DNA of 64,000 bases from Candidatus Flexifilum affinis (GTDB taxonomy: Bacteria > Chloroflexota > Anaerolineae > Aggregatilineales > Phototrophicaceae), in NCBI GenBank assembly GCA_016713325.1, contig JADJPJ010000011.1, forward strand, positions 1-64,000, in the 5' to 3' direction. Each line of letters opens with the position of its first letter. Position 1 is the stretch's first letter. The position numbers and the translations under genes are program-made. The notes below the pieces were generated by a model that was given only the letters and a program-made list of their open reading frames with translations, was not told where the DNA came from and did not search any database. Below, piece by piece: positions 39,875 to 49,141 of this stretch.

Positions 39875-42800
39875 TCAACAGTTGCCGATCTTCTCGACAA
39901 AGTCTGCCGCCACCCAGCCGGGCAGGCCGTTGCGGATGACGCGGTACCACCCCGGGATACGCTCGGTCGAGGTCAGCAGCGTCTGATAGGGCAGGACCTC
40001 GATGATGTTCGACGGGTCCGTCAGAGACGGCGTCGAGCGCAGGTTGAGCGGGTTGGTGGCGCGCACCTGGCAGTTGCTCAGTGCGACGGACTCCGGTGTC
40101 TCGCTCAGATGCGGCTGCTGCACCAGCGGCGCGCTGATCCCGCCGCCCACCAGCACGACCGTCCCGGACTCCGGAATGCTGCCGCAGGAATAGCCGGCCG
40201 GGCTGTTCGGCAGAATGGGGATCGACAGCGCCGTGCGCGAGGCATTGGCGGCGCTCAGGAAAATGGCGGAGCCGCTGCCGCGCAGGCAGATCGTCATCGG
40301 CGAGATGAACGGCACCACCGGCGAACCGTCCGGCAGCAGCCCGAACATGTCGACCGCCTGCACGACCCCGGCCTGAACCACGGAGTCGACGCCGATTTCT
40401 GCCAGGCTGGTGATGACCTGTGCATCCTTGACGATGATGCGGCAGAAGACGTTTCCGGTGATGCTGAAGCGCATGACGTTGCCGATGCCGCCATAGGCGA
40501 TCATCGCTTCATCGCTCTGATCGGCCAGATTGTCGCACAGGAAGACTTCCACCTTGGGGCCTGACGGTCCGCCGCCGCCCGACGGAAGCGGAGTCATTGA
40601 TGGCGTGGGTGTCGGCGTCGCCGTGCCGGGCGCAGCCGTGCCGGATGGTGTCGGCGTGGGCGTCTCGGTCCCCGGCGCCGGCGTGTCGGTTGCTGCCGCG
40701 AGCGTGCTGGTTGTGGTCGCGCTGGGCGTATCGGTCGGCGCGGCCAGCGTGCTGGTCGCGGTCGGGCTTGGCGTATCGGTCGATGCGGCCAGGGTACTGG
40801 TTGCGGTCGGGCTGGGCGTGTCAGTCGGCGCGGCCAGCGTACTGGTTGCGGTTGGACTGGGCGTGTCGGTGGCTGCGGCCAGGGTACTGGTCGCGGTCGG
40901 GCTGGGCGTGTCAGTCGGTGCGGCCGGGGTACTGGTTGGCGACGGACTCGGTGTGTCAGTGGCTGCGACCACAGTATTCGTTGGCGATGGACTCGGTGTG
41001 TCGGTATTGACGACCGAAAGCGTTTCGGTTGGTGTCGGTGTATTGGTTGCCGGCTCAGGCGTGTTCGTCTCGGTTGGTGTCGGTGTATTGGTTGCCGGCT
41101 CAGACGTGCTCGTCTCGGTCGGAGTCGGTGTATTGGTCGCCGGCTCCGGCGTGTTCGTTTCCGTTGGCGTCGGTGTATTGGTCGCCGGCTCTGGCGTATC
41201 GGTTGGCGTCGGCGTATTCGACGGCGTTGGGGTTGGCGTAGCGCCGATCTGGCTGGATTCATAGGCGCCGGCGTCGCAGTTTGCGTCGCCCTGCGGACGC
41301 GGGAAGGCGCGCTGATCCAGATTGAGGATCGGGAACGCAGCACAGATCGATTGATCGCCGGCGCCCAGGGCCGCGCTGCCAGATCCGAGCGGGAGCGTAT
41401 ACGTCACGATACTGGGAATGCTGAACGTCAGTTCCGGGCTGCCGAGGTTTGGACTGCCGTTGACGCCAGGTGCACTCGCGCACTCGCCGGCCGGGATCAC
41501 GTTTCCCGGTCCATCTGAAGAGACCGTGCCGCCACCGCAGTTCGGGTTCGTCGGCGCGCTGTTGTTATAGACGATGCTGTTCTCCAGCAGAATCTCGTCG
41601 CTTGTGATGTCGAAATTGTCGCCGTCACCCTCGTTGAAGATACCGCCGCCGTTGGATGCGCTGTTGTTGGAAATGGTGACGTTCGTCAGGCGGATAAGCG
41701 AGTCGTCGCGGAAGTTGTAGATAGCGCCGCCATTGATCTCGGTCGAGTTGTTGCTGAAGGTGGAGTTCGCGACCGTGATATCGTCGCCAAACGAACCGTA
41801 GCTCAGGGCGCCGCCATTCCCTGCGCTGGTGTTGCCAATGAATGACGATCCCAGAATCTGGGTTTCACCGTTGAGGAAGATCGCGCCGCCAATGCCATTG
41901 GCGCCGTTGACCGAGTTCCCCTCCGTCAGCGTATCAAAGGGAGCGGGCAGGGGGAGCGGCGTCGTGCCGAAGTGCGAATAGTTGATTGACAGTGGCGCGC
42001 CGCCGGAGCTGTAGATGGCGCCGCCGCGGCTCTCATCGCCATCCACCGAATTGCCGGAAAAGGCGCTGGCGGTGATGACCAGCGGATCCAAGGTTGCGCC
42101 TGCGTGATAGATCGCGCCGCCGCCCCCGGTTTGATCCGCGACGTTAGTCGTGTTGCGATCGAATGCGCTGCCGGTGATCGTGCCAGGGGAAGTGACATAA
42201 AGTGCGCCGCCGTAGCCGCCGCCCGTGCCGGCACCCGCCTCATTCTGCCGGAAGACCGCGCCGTCCATCGTGATGGGGTCAGCGCCGTTGTGCGAAATCG
42301 CCCCGCCGTTTCGATCGGCCGTGTTGCGCTCGAAGATGCAGGCATTCAGGTTGAGCGTGCCGTTGCCGACGATCGCCCCACCATCGAACTCTGCCGCGTT
42401 GTCCTGAAAGCTCGATTCAGTACAGACCACGGTGCCGCCCTGCATGAGGATTGCGCCCCCGCTGGTGCTGCTTCCGTTTTGCAGAGTCACTTCGTCGAGG
42501 CGCAGAATGCCGTTGCCAGACGAGGCGGCGACGAACATGTTGGTCGTGCCCCCACCGTCAATTGTCACCGGACCCTGAATGGTGACGTCGGTCACGACGA
42601 AGATATTCGACACCAGCGTCACCGTGCCGACGCTGAACGTGATCGTATCCGCGCCTGCCGAACCGGGATCACAGTCGGTATACGGCTGGAATGGGGACAC
42701 CGTCGAGTTGGCATTTTCGAGCGCTTCGCGTAGGCTGCACGAACCGTCGTTCGCCAGCGCCCCAAGCGTGCCATCGGCATCCGTCGCGAAATCGACGGCG

Positions 42801-42904
42801 ATGTCGGCAGCATAGGTCACGTTCACCAGCAGTGCGCCCGTAACCGCAAGGACGACGACGATCGCAGTAACGGCATGCCAGCGTGACTTCATCGCAAAGC
42901 GCAT
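39875..42904 (-). CDS. large secreted CSLREA beta-helix protein with PT-rich linker and SH3b domain
   Basis: A 1009-residue exported protein. A signal helix (AVTAIVVVLAVTGALLVNV) is followed by a CSLREA motif (GSCSLREALENANS) that marks a family of surface proteins. A right-handed beta-helix of about 400 residues with repeated GGAIxxxG turns comes next, then a long Thr/Pro/Glu linker built from 15-residue repeats, and a C-terminal SH3b-like domain (NPLNLRSTPSLTDPSN, then IPGWYRVIRNGLPGWVAADF). AAGGAGATC precedes the ATG. Probably a cell-surface adhesin or sheath protein; the binding target is unknown. Confidence 0.87.
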   Translation of the reverse strand: MRFAMKSRWHAVTAIVVVLAVTGALLVNVTYAADIAVDFATDADGTLGALANDGSCSLREALENANSTVSPFQPYTDCDPGSAGADTITFSVGTVTLVSNIFVVTDVTIQGPVTIDGGGTTNMFVAASSGNGILRLDEVTLQNGSSTSGGAILMQGGTVVCTESSFQDNAAEFDGGAIVGNGTLNLNACIFERNTADRNGGAISHNGADPITMDGAVFRQNEAGAGTGGGYGGALYVTSPGTITGSAFDRNTTNVADQTGGGGAIYHAGATLDPLVITASAFSGNSVDGDESRGGAIYSSGGAPLSINYSHFGTTPLPLPAPFDTLTEGNSVNGANGIGGAIFLNGETQILGSSFIGNTSAGNGGALSYGSFGDDITVANSTFSNNSTEINGGAIYNFRDDSLIRLTNVTISNNSASNGGGIFNEGDGDNFDITSDEILLENSIVYNNSAPTNPNCGGGTVSSDGPGNVIPAGECASAPGVNGSPNLGSPELTFSIPSIVTYTLPLGSGSAALGAGDQSICAAFPILNLDQRAFPRPQGDANCDAGAYESSQIGATPTPTPSNTPTPTDTPEPATNTPTPTETNTPEPATNTPTPTETSTSEPATNTPTPTETNTPEPATNTPTPTETLSVVNTDTPSPSPTNTVVAATDTPSPSPTSTPAAPTDTPSPTATSTLAAATDTPSPTATSTLAAPTDTPSPTATSTLAASTDTPSPTATSTLAAPTDTPSATTTSTLAAATDTPAPGTETPTPTPSGTAAPGTATPTPTPSMTPLPSGGGGPSGPKVEVFLCDNLADQSDEAMIAYGGIGNVMRFSITGNVFCRIIVKDAQVITSLAEIGVDSVVQAGVVQAVDMFGLLPDGSPVVPFISPMTICLRGSGSAIFLSAANASRTALSIPILPNSPAGYSCGSIPESGTVVLVGGGISAPLVQQPHLSETPESVALSNCQVRATNPLNLRSTPSLTDPSNIIEVLPYQTLLTSTERIPGWYRVIRNGLPGWVAADFVEKIGNC
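40620..41230 (-). repeat. 45-bp minisatellite in the PT-rich linker
   Basis: Two families of tandem 45-base (15-codon) units occur. One encodes DTPSPTATSTLAAAT-like repeats (about 40680-40990), the other NTPTPTETNTPEPAT-like repeats (about 41020-41210). Units are near-identical, so copy number may vary between strains. Confidence 0.85.
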
Positions 42905-43095
42905 AAAGATCTCCTTGAACAGACGCGTATCCGCAGTGTGAGCGGGAAGATGATGCGCGGCGGATTATTGGTGTGTTTGGACGCATATATCGTAAGTGCA
43001 AACGGTTCAATTGCCAAATTTTCATCCCCTAACGGGCCAATTAGGGTTATAATTTGCGAACAAAAATCCAATTTCCAGACGACAGAAGTTCAAAC

Positions 43096-44979
43096 ATGGC
43101 TTTCATACCCTCGGATCACATCCAGACGATCCTGAAGAACCTTCCGATGAAGCCCGGCGTCTACCTGATGAAGGATGAGGCGGGAAACATCATCTATATC
43201 GGCAAGGCCAAGCTGCTGCGCAATCGCGTTCGCAGCTACTTCAATTCCAGCGCCGAAAGCAGTCTGAAGACGCTCAAGCTGCGCGAGCAGATCGTGCATA
43301 TCGACTTCATCGTCGAAGAGAACGAGATCAAGGCCCTCATCCTCGAAGAGACGATGATCAAGCGGCACAAGCCGCGCTTCAACATCAGCCTGAAGGACGA
43401 CAAGCGTTATCCCTACATTCGCGTCTCGTGGCAGGATGCGTATCCCAAGGTCGAGGCGACGCGCCGGGTGTATCAGGATGGCAGTCGCTATTTCGGACCC
43501 TACGTCGCCATGTGGGCGGTGCAGAATACCTTGCAGAGCCTGCGCAAGGCGTTTCCCTATCTGACGTGTGACCGCGAGATCACCGGCCAGGATCCGCGTC
43601 CCTGCCTGTTCTTCGACATCAAGCTGTGCAACGGCCCCTGCATTGGCGCCGTCAGCCAGACGCAGTACCGCCAGATGATCACCGAACTCATGGACGTCCT
43701 CAGCGGCAAGAGTGAAGCGGTGGTCGACCGGCTGACCGACGAGATGAATGTTGCCGCCGAACGGATGGACTTCGAGAAGGCGGCAGTGCTGCGCGATCAG
43801 TTGAAAGCCATCGAGTACATCACGCGCCAGCACCGCGCGGTCAGCCCCGGGCTGGCAGATCAGGACGTGATCGCCCTGGCGCGGGACAACAAGGACGCCG
43901 TGGTCCAGATCCTCTTCATCCGCCACGGCAAGCTGATCGGGAGTGCGTCGCGTTCGCTCGACAACACCGATGGCGCTGGCGATGGGGAAGTGCTGGAGGC
44001 GTTCATCCGCGGCTTCTACGACGAGGCGGCCGAGATCCCGGCGGAACTGGTGCTGCCGCAGAACATCGAAGAAGCCCGTATCATCGAGCGATGGCTGAAG
44101 GACAAGCGCAGCGGCAAGCGTGTGCAGTTGAGCGTACCGCAGCGGGGTGACAAGAAACATCTGATTGACATCGCGAAAGAGAACGCCGAAGAGACTCTGC
44201 ACATGCTGCGAGCGCAGTGGGAGGCGGACACCGTCAAACAAGAGACGGCGCTGACTGAACTGCGCACCGCGCTCGATCTGCCTCGCATCCCCAATCGCAT
44301 CGAATGTTACGACATCAGCACCACCCAGGGGACGGCCATCGTTGCCAGTCGCGTCGTTTTCCTGCAAGGGACACCGGCCAAAAACGAATACCGACGGTTC
44401 AACATCCGCACCGTGACGCACAAAGGGTCGGATGACTTCCAATCGATGCGCGAAGCGCTGACCCGCCGATTCAACCGCTGGAAGCAGTCGTACACCGATC
44501 CGACGCCGGTCATGCCCGGCAAGGAGGATCGGGATGAGACCTGGCGTCTGCTGCCGGATCTGCTGATCATCGACGGCGGCAAGGGACAGTTGGGCGTGGC
44601 GGTCGAGGTGCTGATGGAGTTCGAGCTGCTCGACCGCATTCCCGTAGTGTCACTGGCCAAACAGTTCGAGGAGATTTATCTCCCCGGCGCCTCTGCTCCG
44701 ATCATCCTCTCCCGGCGAAGCGAAGCGCTCTACCTGGTTCAGCGCGTTCGTGACGAGGCCCACCGCTATGCCATCACCAGCCACCGGCAGCGCCGCAACA
44801 AATTGGGCATGGTCAGCCAGTTGGAGGCCATCCCCGGCATTGGCCCTACCAAACGAAAAGCGCTGCTCAAGGCGTTTGGCAACTCCATCGACGCCATCCG
44901 CAAAGCCAGCCCGGAAGAGTTGGCAGCCATCCCCGGTATCTCCCAGTCGAACGTTGCGGCGATCAAGGAACTGTTATGA
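43096..44979 (+). CDS. uvrC: excinuclease ABC subunit C
   Basis: Makes the two incisions in nucleotide excision repair with UvrB. The 627-residue protein has an N-terminal GIY-YIG domain (PGVYLMKDEAGNIIYIGKAK), a cysteine-containing region (RPCLFFDIKLCNGPC), a UVR helix (NVAAERMDFEKAAVLRDQLK), the RNase H-like nuclease (ECYDISTTQGTAIVASRVVF) and C-terminal helix-hairpin-helix repeats (LEAIPGIGPTKRKALL). Full length. ATG 43096 is chosen over an upstream in-frame ATG at 43054. Confidence 0.97.
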   Translation: MAFIPSDHIQTILKNLPMKPGVYLMKDEAGNIIYIGKAKLLRNRVRSYFNSSAESSLKTLKLREQIVHIDFIVEENEIKALILEETMIKRHKPRFNISLKDDKRYPYIRVSWQDAYPKVEATRRVYQDGSRYFGPYVAMWAVQNTLQSLRKAFPYLTCDREITGQDPRPCLFFDIKLCNGPCIGAVSQTQYRQMITELMDVLSGKSEAVVDRLTDEMNVAAERMDFEKAAVLRDQLKAIEYITRQHRAVSPGLADQDVIALARDNKDAVVQILFIRHGKLIGSASRSLDNTDGAGDGEVLEAFIRGFYDEAAEIPAELVLPQNIEEARIIERWLKDKRSGKRVQLSVPQRGDKKHLIDIAKENAEETLHMLRAQWEADTVKQETALTELRTALDLPRIPNRIECYDISTTQGTAIVASRVVFLQGTPAKNEYRRFNIRTVTHKGSDDFQSMREALTRRFNRWKQSYTDPTPVMPGKEDRDETWRLLPDLLIIDGGKGQLGVAVEVLMEFELLDRIPVVSLAKQFEEIYLPGASAPIILSRRSEALYLVQRVRDEAHRYAITSHRQRRNKLGMVSQLEAIPGIGPTKRKALLKAFGNSIDAIRKASPEELAAIPGISQSNVAAIKELL

Positions 44980-45086
44980 TCGGCCTCTGATTTCACAAAA
45001 CATTCATGGATTCTTACGGAAACACGCTCATTCTTCCCTTATGATCCGTGTAGTGCGGCAGAACAAACACGGATTGGGGTCATCTC

Positions 45087-46193
45087 GTGGTAAAGGTTCT
45101 GGTAATTGAGGACGAGCGGAACGTCCTGGAGGATCTGGTCGAACTGCTCGATTATGCCGGGTATGAATCCAGGGGAGCAAACAGCGGGACAGCCGGTCTG
45201 GAAATGACCTATGCCTGGATGCCCAATGTTATTGTCTGCGATCATCATATGCCTGACATGACCGGCGTGGATGTTGTGCGCAGCCTGCGTTCCGACGCGG
45301 CGACGGCGCTGATCCCCTTCATTCTTTTCACCGGCGCAACTGATGATCAGCTTCGCCATCTCGCTCGCGTCGCCGGAGTCGACGACTTTGTCGCCAAGCC
45401 GGTGACGAGTCGTGAGTTGATCGAGACGATCGACGCCCGTCTCCAGCGCCACGCGCTGATCTGCGCCGGCGCCGAGCAGAAGCTGGAGATGGCACGCACA
45501 CAACTGGCTCGGATGGTCACGCATGAGCTGCGTACGCCGCTGATCTCGCTGAACACCGTCGTCGAGATCATCTCGCGGCAGATCGGTCAGCTCACGCCAC
45601 AGGAAACACTCGAACTTCTCGAAACGATCACCGCCGGCAGCCGCCGCCTGACGCACCGCGTCGAGCAGCTTGTCTTCATCACGCAGCTTGATGCCGGCGT
45701 ATTGTCTTCCGAGTCGATCATCGCCGACGGTATGGATATGGCGGTTTGGGAGCTGCTGATTGCCGCCAACAACCTGGCCAAGCGATTCGCCTACCAGATG
45801 CAGCCCGGGGTGACGGTCATCCCTGAGACCCGCGACAACACGTCACTCGTACTGTGCGATCCGTACGCGCTGAAGCAGGCTTTTGCCGAGCTGATCGCTA
45901 ATGCGCTGACCTTCTCCCCGCCAAACTCCGATGTGAGCCTGCAACAGTGGCGGCACAAGTCGACGATCTACATCAGCATCACCGATTGCGGCCCTGGCAT
46001 TCCTCAGGAGAAGCTGGAGCAGGCGCTGCAGCGCTTCCAGCAGATCGACCGTGAAGAGCGTGAGCAGCAGGGCATGGGCGTCGGGCTGTGGTTGGCTCAG
46101 CGCATCTTGTGGGCGCACCATGGTGCGCTGGATATCCGCTCTGTCGAAGGAAAGGGCACGCAGGTCATCATCCGACTGCCGGTTTCAGGCTAG
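45087..46193 (+). CDS. response regulator - histidine kinase single-chain protein
   Basis: A 368-residue cytoplasmic protein. The N-terminal receiver domain has the acidic pair Glu8/Asp9, the phosphate acceptor Asp52 in VIVCDHHMPDMTG, and Lys104 in FVAKPV. The HisKA helix has His146 in MVTHELRTPLISLN. The ATPase domain shows the N box (FAELIANALTFSPP), G1 (DCGPGIPQEKLE) and G2 (GMGVGLWLAQ). No membrane segment or sensor domain, so input probably comes through the receiver. GTG start behind GGATTGGGG. Confidence 0.9.
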   Translation: MVKVLVIEDERNVLEDLVELLDYAGYESRGANSGTAGLEMTYAWMPNVIVCDHHMPDMTGVDVVRSLRSDAATALIPFILFTGATDDQLRHLARVAGVDDFVAKPVTSRELIETIDARLQRHALICAGAEQKLEMARTQLARMVTHELRTPLISLNTVVEIISRQIGQLTPQETLELLETITAGSRRLTHRVEQLVFITQLDAGVLSSESIIADGMDMAVWELLIAANNLAKRFAYQMQPGVTVIPETRDNTSLVLCDPYALKQAFAELIANALTFSPPNSDVSLQQWRHKSTIYISITDCGPGIPQEKLEQALQRFQQIDREEREQQGMGVGLWLAQRILWAHHGALDIRSVEGKGTQVIIRLPVSG

Positions 46194-46273
46194 GGACTTC
46201 ACCGAACTTCATCGCCACGGCAATTCGCCGCCACGGCACTGGATCGCTTCCACATTCCACAACTACAAACTCG

Positions 46274-46318
46274 AGCGCGCGGGCACTGCAAAGGCAGTCG
46301 CCCGCGCGCTTTCTTGTA
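46274..46318 (+). terminator. terminator after the kinase gene
   Basis: Arms AGCGCGCGGGC-ACTGC and GCAGT-C-GCCCGCGCGCT (46274-46289, 46294-46310) are followed by TTTCTT. Confidence 0.7.
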
Positions 46319-46455
46319 GAACGCTTCGCCGGCTGCTGCCTTCGCCCTCCCTTACCTACCCGTTTGGCTAGTTTCGCTTCATTCATTTTGTCACTAACAT
46401 AAGATCATTCGTAATAACCAGTTTTATTTTCAGGAACCCTCAAAGGAGTCGCCGG

Positions 46456-47106
46456 ATGTCGTTTCTCACGCGTCGTCATTTATTCCTTGTGTTGGCTTTT
46501 GTGGCTGTGCTTGCGGTTGCGGCGCCGGTTCTGGCTGCTCCCGGCGGCGTCCTGCTGACCTATAACTTGAACGAAGCGGGATGCTATGTCGACATCACCG
46601 CGCAGGTCGAGGATGCCGGTTTCTACGCCATCAACATGTGGGATGACGGCAACTTCCGCGCTGGCGCCGGCGCCAATGTTGCCGCGGGCGGCACATTCAC
46701 GGTTCGCTTCACGATTGGCGGCCCAATCCTTCAGGGGGCAGCCGGCATCGGCGTGTACCTGGAAAATGCTGTTGGCCTCGCCGCTTCCATTGCCTATGAT
46801 TCAGATGGGAGCGCGGAGTTGTGGTCCGAAGCAGTGGGCCTCGCCTGTTCAGAGACGACGAGCTGGGGCGCCACGCCCTTGATGGCGACAGTCGCCTGCC
46901 CGTATCCGCTGCCCTCTGGCTCGGTTGTCTACAACGTCCCGGCCGGCGCGCTGGCCTTTTTCGAAGATAATCTGAATACCTACACCGGCTTCAACCTGCC
47001 GCCCGGCACCTGGTATATCTCCGAGTTCGGCGAATCGTTCGCCAAAGTGTGGATCGCCTGCCAGGCGCAGCCGGTCTATATCCCGGTTGAGAACGTCCTG
47101 AGGTAA
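46456..47106 (+). CDS. secreted hypothetical protein
   Basis: A 216-residue protein with a signal peptide (LFLVLAFVAVLAVAAPVLA). The mature part is beta-rich with four to five cysteines (EAGCYVDI, GLACSETT, TVACPYPL, WIACQAQ) and aromatic pairs such as PPGTWYISEFGE. Not recognised. AAAGGAGTCG precedes the ATG, and a bidirectional terminator follows. Confidence 0.75.
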   Translation: MSFLTRRHLFLVLAFVAVLAVAAPVLAAPGGVLLTYNLNEAGCYVDITAQVEDAGFYAINMWDDGNFRAGAGANVAAGGTFTVRFTIGGPILQGAAGIGVYLENAVGLAASIAYDSDGSAELWSEAVGLACSETTSWGATPLMATVACPYPLPSGSVVYNVPAGALAFFEDNLNTYTGFNLPPGTWYISEFGESFAKVWIACQAQPVYIPVENVLR

Positions 47107-47158
47107 AAAGTGCCCGCCTCGCTGGGCGGCAAGCGACGTTTCACAAGTGTCTGACAAG

Positions 47159-47190
47159 AAACAGAGGCTCTACATTGGAGCCTCTGTTTT
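47159..47190. terminator. bidirectional terminator
   Basis: AACAGAGGCTC and GAGCCTCTGTT flank a 7-base loop, with TTTT on the plus side, between convergent genes that end at 47106 and 47190. Confidence 0.75.
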
Positions 47191-47732
47191 TAGTATTCGA
47201 TGTAGCGCCGCCAGGCGTCCATCCCACTTCCGATGGCGACCACCAGATAGCTTGTTCGTGGTGTCTTCGGCTCCCACGTGAGTTTCATCCCCGCCTCATG
47301 CGGCAGACGATCGCCCTTGCGATGATTGCACTGATAGCACGCGCATGCCGTATTGACCCACGTATCTTTGCCGCCTCGCGATCGGGGGATGATGTGATCG
47401 ACGGTGAAATCGCTGCGGGAGAGGACCTTGCCCTTGAGGACCGTCCCCGGCGTTGCGTGGCAGTAGATGCAGGTGAAACTGTCTCTCACCAGGACACCCC
47501 GCCGGCTCCAGTGTGCCTGTCGTCGTGGGACATTGACATAGGTGCGAAGCGCAATGACTGAGGGGATGGGATAACGATCGCATACCGTCCGAAGGAATTC
47601 TCCCGACTGTTCGATGACCACCGCTTTTTCCGAGAGGATCAAGTTGATGGCACGGGGGATTGAGATGATGGACAGCGGTTCCCAGGACTGTCCGTTGAGG
47701 AGCAGCACTCTGCCGGATATGTTTCCAGACAC
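47190..47732 (-). CDS. HNH endonuclease family protein
   Basis: A 180-residue protein with a zinc-bound HNH core: CIYCH, FTVDHIIPRSRGGKDTWVN and CYQCNHRKGDRLPHEAG. The N-terminal VLLLNGQSWEPLSIISIPRA and ALRTYVNVP segments are typical of the widespread stand-alone HNH family of unknown role, possibly DNA repair or processing. No mobile-element genes adjoin it. Confidence 0.9.
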   Translation of the reverse strand: MSGNISGRVLLLNGQSWEPLSIISIPRAINLILSEKAVVIEQSGEFLRTVCDRYPIPSVIALRTYVNVPRRQAHWSRRGVLVRDSFTCIYCHATPGTVLKGKVLSRSDFTVDHIIPRSRGGKDTWVNTACACYQCNHRKGDRLPHEAGMKLTWEPKTPRTSYLVVAIGSGMDAWRRYIEY

Positions 47733-47864
47733 CGTTCACCTCATGCGAAGACTGACCTTTAGGACTACGTGATTTTTCGCACAACCAAAACCCATTATAT
47801 CACCAAGATCAAGCCGTCACGCATGTTTCGCAGAGGTTTTACACAGACAGATGTTCGTTAAAAC

Positions 47865-47927
47865 AAGGGCGGTGAAGAACCCCGCCAACACTCCGGTGTC
47901 GCGCCCAGGGGATTCTTCGCCGCCCTT
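47865..47927 (-). terminator. long stem-loop after the small-protein cassette
   Basis: AAGGGCGGTGAAGAACCCC and the near-complement GGGGATTCTTCGCCGCCCTT form a stem of about 19 bp with one mismatch and an extra base. On the minus strand TTGTTTT follows, fitting a terminator for the small genes at 48055-48401. Confidence 0.6.
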
Positions 47928-48054
47928 ATGTCCTCACTTGCGATAAGTTCTGAACCTGCTGGTTCGTGCCCGTTTACGCTTCGCTACCAGTAAAACTCGC
48001 CCAGGGGTGTTTCGTGTCAGCAATTGACTGTGATTGAGGTTCGGTCTTGGTGTC

Positions 48055-48162
48055 TCATGACCGGGCCCTCCGTCCAAAGGCGAAAGGCTGGTCACAAGAC
48101 AGGTCGGCTTGTTCAGTTGTGTTGTCTTTGCCGTCGGACGGTCCGTCTTCTCGGCTGTTCAT
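48055..48162 (-). CDS. small hypothetical protein (35 aa)
   Basis: A short hydrophilic frame (MNSREDGPSDGKDN at its start) with a strong AAGGAAGG ribosome site five bases ahead of the ATG. Last frame before the long stem-loop. Not recognised. Confidence 0.35.
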   Translation of the reverse strand: MNSREDGPSDGKDNTTEQADLSCDQPFAFGRRARS

Positions 48163-48176
48163 ATAGGCCTTCCTTA

Positions 48177-48401
48177 CTCGACGACCAGCGCTTTCGCCGC
48201 GCTGAAACGAAACTGCTTCCATTGATCGAGTTCTTGCTAGAACAGAACAGAGATGCGCGTGAGCAGCGAATTGTGCTTCTGCTCTTTGCGGTCGGTGCGC
48301 TGCTGTTTCTCTTTGAGCGCTTCCTTGACCAACCGCTCCTGTCGCGCCTGCTTTTCCAGCTCGGTCTGCCGGAGCAGGAATTGCCTGAATTCATTACTCA
48401 T
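48177..48401 (-). pseudogene. small charged helical protein interrupted by an in-frame TAG
   Basis: Begins MSNEFRQFLLRQTELEKQ, a highly charged helix, and stops at TAG (48237-48239) after 54 codons. The same frame continues QELDQWKQFRF and AAKALVVE to a TAA near 48177. The TAG is followed by CAA. It may be a CAG-to-TAG nonsense mutation or a readthrough site. AAAGGGCAACGTC precedes the ATG. Confidence 0.45.
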
Positions 48402-48531
48402 GACGTTGCCCTTTCAGGTTTTGTTCCAGTCGTTCGCCGATAAATTGCTTTGAAGTGGCTTAGGACTGTTCGTCCCCGCTGCAGGCCCCAGGTCCCTTGA
48501 TGAGTGTTCCCCCTGAAGCCCGTGTCCCTGC

Positions 48532-48789
48532 CTACGACGTCTTGCGTACCAAGTGCAACCCTTCGTGTGCTGCCGAGACGTTCTGGTCCTCGATTTCCTC
48601 GATGGTTTCCTGGGCGGTGTACATCAGGTCCCGCAGCCAGGCGATCATGTCGGCATTGCTCAGCGTTGTGACGGCGCCCAGGTTGCCATCGCTGGCAGCG
48701 CTGTGCAGTTCGTCGAGCGCGTCGAAGAGGGCAGAGAGTCGCGCGTCGTTGTACAGCAGTTGAAGAGTTGCTTGATGCGTCGGGCTCAT
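48532..48789 (-). CDS. small hypothetical protein (85 aa)
   Basis: An 85-residue acidic, mostly helical protein (LQLLYNDARLSALFDALDEL, then MIAWLRDLMYTAQETIEEIE). GAGGGAACGCTC precedes the ATG. Not recognised. It lies just after a strong terminator and starts the second half of the small-protein cassette. Confidence 0.6.
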   Translation of the reverse strand: MSPTHQATLQLLYNDARLSALFDALDELHSAASDGNLGAVTTLSNADMIAWLRDLMYTAQETIEEIEDQNVSAAHEGLHLVRKTS

Positions 48790-48816
48790 GAGCGTTCCCT
48801 CGCGTTTCCAAATAAA

Positions 48817-48852
48817 AAGGGCGTGAGACTTGTTGTTCAGTCTCACGCCCTT
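48817..48852 (-). terminator. perfect Rho-independent terminator
   Basis: Perfect 14-bp arms AAGGGCGTGAGACT and AGTCTCACGCCCTT with an 8-base loop. On the minus strand a TTTTTATTT tract follows. Confidence 0.85.
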
Positions 48853-48893
48853 GCGGGACCCTGTTCGGGTTGGGGATCCGCCGCCTGTGTCGT

Positions 48894-49139
48894 CTATAAG
48901 GGCGGTACCCCACTTACGTAAGACTGTCCGATTCGATTTCCCACCAGCGCTGCGCTGAAAGCCGCACCGCTGACCACCTGCGCGCCGCCAAAGCAGCGGG
49001 CGCCCATTCCACCCATCAGTCCGTTCGCCGGGTTGCTGGCCGTGGCCGGCGCATAGGCGCAATACGGCCAGGGTCGCGCGACGATAGGACTCAAGAGTCG
49101 CGGGGAAATGGTGGGGGTCGAGACAGACAGAAGCACCAT
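48894..49139 (-). CDS. small Gly/Ala-rich protein, possibly membrane-inserting
   Basis: An 81-residue frame starting directly after the HTH gene stop. The second half is glycine-rich and weakly hydrophobic (NGLMGGMGARCFGGAQVVSG). No family recognised; a peptide or toxin role is conceivable but unsupported. A strong terminator follows. Confidence 0.4.
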   Translation of the reverse strand: MVLLSVSTPTISPRLLSPIVARPWPYCAYAPATASNPANGLMGGMGARCFGGAQVVSGAAFSAALVGNRIGQSYVSGVPPL

Positions 49140-49141
49140 TT

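Noticed and set aside
48237..48239. TAG as pyrrolysine codon
   Set aside because: No pyl genes in the window and no methylamine methyltransferase context; nonsense mutation or ordinary readthrough is simpler.
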